Shown in pieces: positions 7,910 through 13,504 of a stretch of DNA of 19,633 bases (position 1 is the first letter of the stretch; each line of letters opens with the position of its first letter). The position numbers were made by a program, and so were the translations under genes. Below the pieces are notes generated by a model. It did no database searches. It was not told where the DNA came from and saw nothing but the letters and a program-made list of their open reading frames with translations. Source of the DNA: Indioceanicola sp046045995 (GTDB lineage Bacteria > Pseudomonadota > Alphaproteobacteria > Azospirillales > Azospirillaceae); contig JBJOKR010000078.1 in the NCBI GenBank assembly GCA_046045995.1, positions 1 through 19,633 on the forward strand, in the 5' to 3' direction.

Positions 7910-8731
7910 TTACTTCTTCACCGGGAACACATGCTCCGGCCCCGGGAAGGTCCGGGCCCGGACATCGGCGGTATAGGCCTGGGCGGCGGCCTCGATCACC
8001 GGGCCCAGATCGGCGTAGCGCTTGACGAATTTCGGGGTAAAGGCCCCGTACAGGCCCAACAGGTCATCGCTGACCAGCACCTGCCCGTCACAGGCGGCGG
8101 ATGCGCCGATGCCGATGGTGACCACGGGCACCTGCTCCGTCACTTGGCGGGCCAGCGGCTCCACCACCCCTTCGATGACCAGGCTGAAGGCTCCGGCATC
8201 GGCCACGGCGCGGGCATCGCCCAGGATCTTCGCCTGTTCGGCATCGCTGCGCCCGCGGGCGCGGTAACCACCCAGCGCGTTCACCGCCTGGGGCGTCAGC
8301 CCGACATGGCCCATGACGGGGATGCCGCGGCGGACCAGGAACTCCACGGTTTCCGCCATCTCCTCCCCGCCTTCCAGCTTCACCGCGGCACAGCCCGTCT
8401 CCGCCAGGATGCGGGCGGCGGCGCGGAAGGCCTGTTCCCGGCTTTCCTGATAGCTGGCCCAGGGCATGTCCACCACGACACAGGCCCGGCGGGACCCGCG
8501 GACCACGGCGGCGCCATGGTTGATCATCATGTCCAAGGTGACGGGCAGCGTACTGTCCAGCCCGTACAACACCATGCCCAGGCTGTCGCCCACCAGCAAC
8601 ATGTCCACATGGGGGTCCAGCAGCCGGGCGGTGGAGACGGTATAGGCGGTTAGGACAGAGACCGGGTCCTTGCCCTTGCGGGCGGCGATCTCCGGCACGG
8701 TGATGCGTTTCACCTGGGCGGTGGCGGACAT
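7910..8731 (-). CDS. panB: 3-methyl-2-oxobutanoate hydroxymethyltransferase (PanB)
   Basis: PanB makes ketopantoate from alpha-ketoisovalerate and methylenetetrahydrofolate, the first committed step of pantothenate and CoA synthesis, in the cytoplasm. The 273-residue length fits the family (E. coli 264). The Mg-binding and active-site residues are in place: GDSLG (Asp49), VVVDMPW (Asp88), VKLEGG (Glu120) and the catalytic glutamate in SLVIEGV (Glu187). GHVGLTPQ (141-148) is also diagnostic. I chose the ATG at 8731 because it matches family starts and AAGGGA lies about nine bases upstream; the longer open frame has an unrelated Arg-rich leader. panC is not adjacent. The gene is separated from upstream rpoH by a strong hairpin, so it likely has its own promoter in the 8732-8815 region, where a direct repeat is present. 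Confidence 0.95.
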   Translation of the reverse strand: MSATAQVKRITVPEIAARKGKDPVSVLTAYTVSTARLLDPHVDMLLVGDSLGMVLYGLDSTLPVTLDMMINHGAAVVRGSRRACVVVDMPWASYQESREQAFRAAARILAETGCAAVKLEGGEEMAETVEFLVRRGIPVMGHVGLTPQAVNALGGYRARGRSDAEQAKILGDARAVADAGAFSLVIEGVVEPLARQVTEQVPVVTIGIGASAACDGQVLVSDDLLGLYGAFTPKFVKRYADLGPVIEAAAQAYTADVRARTFPGPEHVFPVKK

Positions 8732-8779
8732 GGGGCTCGATCCCTTGGCGCGGCGGCTGCTGCCGTCTTGTTGTGCAGT

Positions 8780-8812
8780 GCACTTCCCTGCACGGGAGCA
8801 TTTCCCTACACG
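8780..8812 (-). promoter_or_regulatory. Direct repeat pair upstream of panB
   Basis: Two 15-bp direct repeats matching at 13 of 15 positions occur at 8780-8794 (GCACTTCCCTGCACG) and 8798-8812 (GCATTTCCCTACACG), with an 18-bp period. A small palindrome, GTGCAGTGCAC, overlaps at 8773-8783. They lie between the rpoH terminator and the panB start, where a panB promoter or operator would be. The arrangement resembles tandem binding sites, but no known regulator motif is recognised. Confidence 0.4.
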
Positions 8813-8815
8813 AAA

Positions 8816-8867
8816 GCGCCGGGGCGGACCAGTGCGAACGCCCGTTCGATCAGGTCCGCCCCGGCGC
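8816..8867 (-). terminator. Strong hairpin after the rpoH-like gene
   Basis: A perfect 15-bp stem (GCGCCGGGGCGGACC at 8816-8830 with its complement at 8853-8867) encloses a second perfect 6-bp stem (CGAACG 8835-8840 / CGTTCG 8843-8848). The only unpaired bases are agtg/atca and a two-base tip. It begins 25 nt beyond the stop of the sigma-factor gene. There is only a short T-containing tail (CTTTCG), so it may terminate or serve as an RNA-stabilising 3' end. Confidence 0.65.
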
Positions 8868-8892
8868 CGCACCCGTGTGCGACCACCTTGGA

Positions 8893-9807
8893 TCAGTTCG
8901 GCCGGACCTCCGCCTTCGCCCGTTTGGAAGCCATGGGCAGGATCGGCGCGGTCAGCCCTTCGGCGGAGATGCTGCGCACCCGCTTCGCCACCTTCTTGTA
9001 GGCTCCGCTCTCGATCTGGCGGATCCGCTCCTTGGAGACGCCGTAGTGCTGGGCCAGGGTTTCCAGCGTCACCGGCTGGTCGGACAGGTTGCGGCTGATG
9101 AAAATGTGGCGTTCCCGGTCGCCCAGCCCGCCCAGGGCATCGCGCATCAGGGCCTTGCGCGCCTCCAGCTCGCTGCGCTCGGCCAGACGGAACTCCACGC
9201 TTTCCTCATCATCGGCCAGCAGGTCCAGCGCCTCGGCATCCCCATCCTCCCCCACCGGGGTGTTGAGGGAGCTGACGGGGGTGGCGAAGCGGTGCTCCAT
9301 CTCCCGCACCTCCTGGACGGTGGCCTCCAGCTCTGTCGCCACCTTCTCCGCCTCCGCGTCCGTCATGATGCGATCGTGGAAGCCCAGACGGCGCTGGGTC
9401 TGGCGCAGATTGAAGAACAGGCGCTTCAGGGCTGCCGTGTTGCCGCCCTTGATCATGGACCAATTGTGCAGCACATAGGTCTGCACCTCCGCCCGGATCC
9501 ACCACAGCGCATAGGTGGCCAGTCGGAAGCCGCGGTCGGGATCGAAGCGTTGCACCGCCTTGACCAGACCGATATTCGCTTCGGAGATCAAATCACCGAC
9601 CGGGAGACCGGACCGGGCGTATTTGGAGGCGATCTTCACCGCAAGGCGCATGTGGCTCTTCACCAGCTGGTCGAAGGCCTTGCGGTCCTGGCGCTGCGCC
9701 CAGGCGCGCGCATAGGCCTGCTCCAGCTCAAGCGTGAGCATGGGGTAGCGGTTCGCCTGGGCTGTGAAGGCCCGCAGAAGATCGATGGATTCCGAATAAA
9801 GGCTCAT
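8893..9807 (-). CDS. rpoH: RNA polymerase sigma factor, RpoH (sigma-32) family
   Basis: This alternative sigma factor directs transcription of heat-shock or stress genes. Region 2 includes LVKSHMRLAVKIASKYARSG, the core-binding DLISEANIGLVKAVQRFDP (72-90) and the promoter-melting segment RGFRLATYALWWIRAEVQ (92-109). The RpoH box LKRLFFNLRQTQRRLG (127-142) separates this family from housekeeping sigma-70. Region 4 with a helix-turn-helix is at about 222-280 (TLETLAQHYGVSKERIRQIE). The length of 304 residues is normal. I chose the ATG at 9807, with GGAG and GAGAAG just upstream, over the ATG at 9861, which adds an unrelated leader. The start MSLYSESIDLLRAFTAQANR differs from the common RYLxEIRKFP form of the main RpoH, so this may be a second, divergent RpoH paralogue. 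Alphaproteobacteria often carry several. Confidence 0.9.
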   Translation of the reverse strand: MSLYSESIDLLRAFTAQANRYPMLTLELEQAYARAWAQRQDRKAFDQLVKSHMRLAVKIASKYARSGLPVGDLISEANIGLVKAVQRFDPDRGFRLATYALWWIRAEVQTYVLHNWSMIKGGNTAALKRLFFNLRQTQRRLGFHDRIMTDAEAEKVATELEATVQEVREMEHRFATPVSSLNTPVGEDGDAEALDLLADDEESVEFRLAERSELEARKALMRDALGGLGDRERHIFISRNLSDQPVTLETLAQHYGVSKERIRQIESGAYKKVAKRVRSISAEGLTAPILPMASKRAKAEVRPN

Positions 9808-9908
9808 TCTTCTCCACTCCCATGGACGCGGGGGAGCACCATCACCGGCCCTATCAGGCACCGGCTGTGCGATTCTCGGACATCGCCGCTCGTTTCTGGA
9901 ACGGTTCT

Positions 9909-9938
9909 AATATGGTGGGCGTGCGGACGACCCGCAAG
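9909..9938 (-). promoter_or_regulatory. Possible promoter for the rpoH-like gene
   Basis: On the minus strand CTTGCG (9938-9933) is followed after 18 bp by CATATT (9914-9909), preceded by CCCAC. It resembles a weak sigma-70 promoter and, through CTTG and CCCACCATAT, partly a heat-shock (sigma-32) promoter, which would allow autoregulation. The match is imperfect. The predicted start would lie about 95-100 nt upstream of the ATG. Confidence 0.25.
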
Positions 9939-10184
9939 TCCCTTGATGCTTTATGGTTTAACGCGGCGGCCCATGACCGGGAATGACCGCCATCACACCT
10001 GGCTCCCATTTTGCCGGTTGGAACATCCGGCTGCTGGTATCCGCGCGGACCCGTGCAGCGGCGATTCGTGCCATCAATGCCGTTGGCCCCGACAGGTCAG
10101 GATCACCAACCGGTGGCATCGGTGCCTCCGACCGGCGCAGGTTTCCCGGGCCCACCTGTCGCCATCCCAACCAGGACCGACATT

Positions 10185-10223
10185 CCGGATGGCTGTAAGG
10201 TGAACAACAGCCAAAACATCCGG
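10185..10223 (-). terminator. Hairpin after the HWE kinase gene
   Basis: The outer stem CCGGAT/ATCCGG (10185-10190/10218-10223) and the inner stem GGCTGT/ACAGCC (10191-10196/10207-10212) form a 12-bp interrupted hairpin with an internal AAAAC bulge (10213-10217). It starts 42 nt beyond the kinase stop codon. No T-run follows on the minus strand, so it is only a probable transcript end. Confidence 0.4.
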
Positions 10224-10265
10224 CCGTTTCACCGGAACTCCTGGTCCCGCACGGGTGGCCCCCCC

Positions 10266-12263
10266 TCAGTGCTCGGCGCGATCCCCAACCCTGCCCTGGG
10301 CCGCCCCCGCCTCCAGCGGGTTGGCCATCCGTGCAGGCGCCAGCAGGTCGCGCACCGCGGCCCGCAGGGTGGCGGCGGCAAAAGGCTTGGCGATGCAGGC
10401 ATGCTTGATAAAGCCTGTGCCAGCCAGGATCGCCCGGTCATAACCGGTGCAGAACAGGAAAGGCACACCCCGGGTCGCCAGAAGATCCGCAATGGGGAAG
10501 ACCAGGCGACCGGCCAGATTGAGATCGAGCACCGCCCCGTCCAGCGCCTCCTCCCCCGCCAGGGCCAAGCCCCGCTCCAGGGTCATGGCGGGGCCCACCA
10601 CCTCATACCCCGCCTCCATCAGCACCTGTTCCAGCTCCAGGGCGACCAGGGGCGCATCCTCAACCACCAGCAGCCGACGGCGGGCCCGGTCGGCCGGCTG
10701 GACAGGACCACCGGCGGGCGTGGCCGCCTGGGTGGGCGCATGCGCGGCGGCCAGGTTGTTCGGGGGAAGGCGGATGACACAGGCCAGGCCCTCCGCCGAC
10801 CAGGTGCGCCGGATCTCCCCCCCCAGCTGCTGACCGATGCTGCGGTCGATGATGGTGGTGCCGAACCGGACGGGTCCGGGGCGATCGGCCCGCGGACCGC
10901 CCAATTCCCGCCAGTGCAGGGTAAGGCCGCTGTCGGCGTCGATGGCCCATTCCACGGCAAGCGTCCCCGCCGGTCGGGACAGGGCGCCGTGGCGCACCGC
11001 GTTTGTGGCCAGTTCATGCAGGGTCAGCGCCACCGCCTGGGCCGCATCGGCGGCCAGAAGCACATCGGGCCCGCCCAGGTCCAGCCGCCCGGCAGGATCG
11101 ACGGTGGCCCCGCAGGCCCCCTGGATCTCCCCCGTCAGCAGGTTCGCCAGATCAGCCCCGCGCCAGCGGGCATCGGCAAGACTGGTATGGGTACGGGCAA
11201 GGGCGGCCACCCGCCCCTCCACCGCGTCGCGATAGTCGGTGATGGTATCGGCCGTGGTCAGGCGCAGCATGGCCTGGACGACGGCCAGCATGTTCTTCGC
11301 CCTGTGGTCCACCTCCGCCATCAACAGGCGCAGGTCCTGCTCCGTCTGGCGGCGTTCGGTGATGTCGATGGACAGGCCCGACATGCGGCGGACCCGTCCG
11401 TCCGGCTGCCGCTCCCCCCGACCCAGGCCCAGGATCCAGCGCAGACCCCGCCGGGGATGGCGGATGCGGTATTCCGTCTCGTAACTGTCGGTCAGGCCAT
11501 CCAGGACGGTCCGCACCTGCGCTTCCGCGCGGTCCCGGTCCTCCGGCACCACATGGTCCAGCCAGGTCTGGTAGGACGGGCGGGCCGCCGGGTCTGCACC
11601 GTACAGGTCCCAATGCTCCTGCGACCAGTAGACGGTTCCCGTCTCCACATCCCAGTCCCAGCAGGCGGCACCCGCCGCGGCCAGGGCGAAGCGCAGCCGC
11701 CCCTCACTGTCGCGCAGGGCCGTCTCCGCCGCGTGGCGCTGGCTGACATCCACGCCCGACGGGATCAGGTGGGTGATGCGCCCGGCGGCATCACGGCAGG
11801 GCGCCAGCATGAAATCGATCCGCATCAACCGCCCGGCGGCCATGCGGACATCCACGTCATAGCGCACCGTCGCCCCCATCGCCGCGCGGGCGACGGCATC
11901 GCGCAGCCGCTCCTGTTCCGCCGGGGAGTATTCCCACCACCAGCATTCCCAGAAGGGGCGGCCCACCACATCGGCGGCAGTGATCCCCGCCGCCGTCAGG
12001 GGCGCCTGATTGGCTTGCAGCAGCGTCCCGTCCAGGGACAGCACCCCGACGAAGGCGAACAGGCTGTCCAGGATGCGCGCCGCGGGGATATCCGCCCTGT
12101 CCGTCCAGGGCACGGCACCGGCAGGCACGGGCCTGGACGGCGGGGCAGCGGTCTGCACGGTATCGGACAGCGCAACCGGTCCGGCGGGCGTCGCCGCGTC
12201 GGGGGATGATTCTGCGCCGTTTCCGCGAGTGTCGGCAGGCCGGATATCATGCTCGGTGCTCAT
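10266..12263 (-). CDS. PAS-PAS-HWE hybrid histidine kinase with C-terminal receiver domain
   Basis: This 665-residue protein is a soluble sensor kinase with no membrane segment or signal peptide. The first ~55 residues are low-complexity. PAS domain 1 spans about 60-175 (ILDSLFAFVGVLSLDG, ending GVDVSQRHAAE). PAS domain 2 with its PAC tail spans about 187-305 (WDWDVETGTVYWSQE, ending LSIDITERRQTE). The HWE kinase core follows: phospho-accepting His320 in EVDHRAKNMLAVVQAML, the N-box LHELATNAVRHGAL with Asn421, the W-x-E motif at Trp451-Glu453 and the FGTTIIDRSIGQQLGG segment. A receiver domain (about 528-645) has acidic residues E535/D536, phospho-acceptor Asp580 in LDLNL and Lys626 in IAKPF. 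HWE kinases are common in Alphaproteobacteria, where many respond to light or general stress. The signal is unknown, and no separate response regulator is adjacent. A possible -10 element (TATGAT) lies just upstream at 12278-12283. Confidence 0.93.
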   Translation of the reverse strand: MSTEHDIRPADTRGNGAESSPDAATPAGPVALSDTVQTAAPPSRPVPAGAVPWTDRADIPAARILDSLFAFVGVLSLDGTLLQANQAPLTAAGITAADVVGRPFWECWWWEYSPAEQERLRDAVARAAMGATVRYDVDVRMAAGRLMRIDFMLAPCRDAAGRITHLIPSGVDVSQRHAAETALRDSEGRLRFALAAAGAACWDWDVETGTVYWSQEHWDLYGADPAARPSYQTWLDHVVPEDRDRAEAQVRTVLDGLTDSYETEYRIRHPRRGLRWILGLGRGERQPDGRVRRMSGLSIDITERRQTEQDLRLLMAEVDHRAKNMLAVVQAMLRLTTADTITDYRDAVEGRVAALARTHTSLADARWRGADLANLLTGEIQGACGATVDPAGRLDLGGPDVLLAADAAQAVALTLHELATNAVRHGALSRPAGTLAVEWAIDADSGLTLHWRELGGPRADRPGPVRFGTTIIDRSIGQQLGGEIRRTWSAEGLACVIRLPPNNLAAAHAPTQAATPAGGPVQPADRARRRLLVVEDAPLVALELEQVLMEAGYEVVGPAMTLERGLALAGEEALDGAVLDLNLAGRLVFPIADLLATRGVPFLFCTGYDRAILAGTGFIKHACIAKPFAAATLRAAVRDLLAPARMANPLEAGAAQGRVGDRAEH

Positions 12264-12406
12264 GACAGAGAGGGTACATCATAGAAAAAGCCATCCGCAA
12301 TCTTCAGACCGCCCAAGCCGGGGCAGATGGGATACGCATTTCGGACTAGTGGGAATTCGGGCGGTCAATGGGAACTATTCGCAAGGGGAGGTCGGGGGCC
12401 GGTGAT

Positions 12407-12826
12407 TCAATCGGCGTCGACCTTGCCGCGCATCCGCTTCACCTCCGCCCGGCCGGTTTTCTTTTCCAGGCGCCGCTGCTTGCTGGCAAAGGTGGGGCGG
12501 GTGGCGCGCCGGGGGGGCTGGCGTTCCGCCGCCTTGGCCAGGATGGCGACCAGACGGTCGCGGGCATCCTCCCGGTTCCGCTCCTGGCTGCGGAAGGTCT
12601 GGGCGGTGATGATCAGCACCCCGTCATCCGTCAGCCGCCGCCCCGCCACCGTCCGCACCCGTTCCTTCAGCCAGTCCGGCAGGGAGGGGGAATTGGCGAC
12701 ATCCAGGCGCAGTTGCACCGCCGTCTCCACCTTGTTCACATTCTGCCCACCCGGCCCCCCGGCCCGCAGGAAGCTTTCCTGCAGTTCGGTCTCGTCCAGG
12801 CGGATGGCGGGGGTGATCTGAAGCAT
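12407..12826 (-). CDS. arfB: Alternative ribosome-rescue factor ArfB (YaeJ), peptidyl-tRNA hydrolase
   Basis: ArfB enters ribosomes stalled at the end of a broken mRNA and hydrolyses peptidyl-tRNA. The 139-residue protein has the release-factor signature RAGGPGGQNVNKVETAVQLR (21-40) with the catalytic GGQ at 26-28. It ends in a basic tail (KQRRLEKKTGRAEVKRMRGK, about 115-135) that in ArfB lies in the empty mRNA channel. It is too short to be a full class-I release factor. It starts six bases beyond the end of higA on the same strand, so it is probably co-transcribed with the higBA module. A rescue factor next to a toxin expected to cleave ribosome-bound mRNA makes functional sense, but that link is inference. 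Confidence 0.95.
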   Translation of the reverse strand: MLQITPAIRLDETELQESFLRAGGPGGQNVNKVETAVQLRLDVANSPSLPDWLKERVRTVAGRRLTDDGVLIITAQTFRSQERNREDARDRLVAILAKAAERQPPRRATRPTFASKQRRLEKKTGRAEVKRMRGKVDAD

Positions 12827-12832
12827 GGGGTG

Positions 12833-13150
12833 TCAAGCGGCACGGGGCTGGATCGCGGCGAGGTCGCCCGCGATCTGCCGTCGCCGCTCCATCAGGTCGT
12901 AATCGGCTTGAAGCCCTAGGAACACCCCCTCCGACAGACCGAAATAGCGGGAGAGGCGCAGGTCCGTGTCCGCCGTGACCGCCCGGCGCCCCAGCACGAT
13001 CTCATTGATCCGCCGCGGCGGAACACCGATCGCGCGGGCAAGCGCGTTCTGGCTCAGCCCCATGGGCACCAGGAACTCCTCCTGGAGGATTTCGCCGGGA
13101 TGCGGGTTGGGGAGCAGGTCCCGGTCAGTGGTAGTCAACGATTTCGACAC
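12833..13150 (-). CDS. higA: HigA-type antitoxin, XRE-family DNA-binding protein
   Basis: HigA neutralises the HigB toxin and represses its own operon. The conserved start PHPGEILQEEFL is followed by a helix-turn-helix (LSQNALARAIGVPPRRINEIVLGRRAVTADTDLRLSRYF, about residues 32-70). This is the HigA/VapI pattern. The frame is open from 13225, but I chose the GTG at 13150: GGAGGG lies seven bases upstream, and the resulting 105 residues match the family. It overlaps the end of higB by 26 bp. The toxin-first order is typical of higBA and unlike most other toxin-antitoxin pairs. The likely operator is the palindrome at 13416-13436. Confidence 0.9.
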   Translation of the reverse strand: MSKSLTTTDRDLLPNPHPGEILQEEFLVPMGLSQNALARAIGVPPRRINEIVLGRRAVTADTDLRLSRYFGLSEGVFLGLQADYDLMERRRQIAGDLAAIQPRAA

Positions 13151-13406
13151 GGCTTGGCCCTCCATCGGTCCAAGTGAAACAGATACGCCATTGGTCGTTG
13201 ATCCGGATCGCGTGCTGACCGGCACGATCGCTTGAAAGGGCGTGCAGGCGGTTGCCGGGCGGTACTCTCAGGTCATCCAGGCGCTTGGCTTGATTCAGCA
13301 GTCGAAGCTTGCGCAATGCCACGGCCTGGATGTCGGCAGGGAGTTTGCGGCTCCGCCTGCCCGACCAGATCAATGCTGTCTCATCGCAGGCAAAGTCTAG
13401 GATCAT
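13125..13406 (-). CDS. higB: HigB-type toxin (RelE/HigB superfamily mRNA interferase)
   Basis: HigB toxins bind the ribosome and cut translated mRNA. The 93-residue length and the pattern fit the family: SRKLPADIQAVALRKLRLLNQA, then LRVPPGNRLHALSSDRAGQH, then the conserved core IRINDQWRICFTW and the ending VEIVDYH. The start at 13406 follows the palindromic operator by only about 10 bases, giving a very short leader. It overlaps higA and lies just beyond dnaE2 on the same strand. Confidence 0.92.
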   Translation of the reverse strand: MILDFACDETALIWSGRRSRKLPADIQAVALRKLRLLNQAKRLDDLRVPPGNRLHALSSDRAGQHAIRINDQWRICFTWTDGGPSRVEIVDYH

Positions 13407-13415
13407 CCTGAAGCT

Positions 13416-13436
13416 CTATAACGCATGGCGTTATAG
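13416..13436 (-). promoter_or_regulatory. Palindromic operator/promoter of higBA
   Basis: A perfect inverted repeat with 9-bp arms, CTATAACGC-ATG-GCGTTATAG, lies 10 bp before the higB start codon. The arms contain TATAAC/GTTATA, which can serve as a -10 element, so a bound HigA would block the promoter. The position and symmetry fit autoregulation by the HTH antitoxin. The regulator is inferred. Confidence 0.75.
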
Positions 13437-13504
13437 TTCGCAACCGGGTTCCGGATGACTGGATCCAAGGGCTGCACCGGTGCCTTGACTGAATTCCCCA
13501 TCCC

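Larger units (their letters stand above)
9808..10265. other. Intergenic region, 458 bp, no confident gene
   Basis: Short open frames exist on both strands between 9958 and 10198 (about 70 codons each). Neither has a good ribosome binding site or a recognisable protein family, and they overlap each other, so I do not call them. The region contains the putative rpoH promoter and, at 10185-10223, a hairpin just past the end of the histidine kinase gene. Confidence 0.5.

Noticed and set aside
8732..8872. Longer PanB start at 8872
   Set aside because: The extra residues are Arg-rich, unlike any PanB N-terminus, and would run through the rpoH hairpin and the direct repeats. The ATG at 8731 fits the family.
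9958..10198. Overlapping ~70-codon frames on both strands upstream of rpoH
   Set aside because: They overlap each other, lack ribosome binding sites and resemble no family, so neither can be supported.
10011..12209. Long plus-strand open frame of about 730 codons opposite the HWE kinase
   Set aside because: The minus strand encodes a complete multi-domain kinase with all catalytic motifs. The plus frame is Gly/Arg/Gln/His-rich noise caused by high GC.
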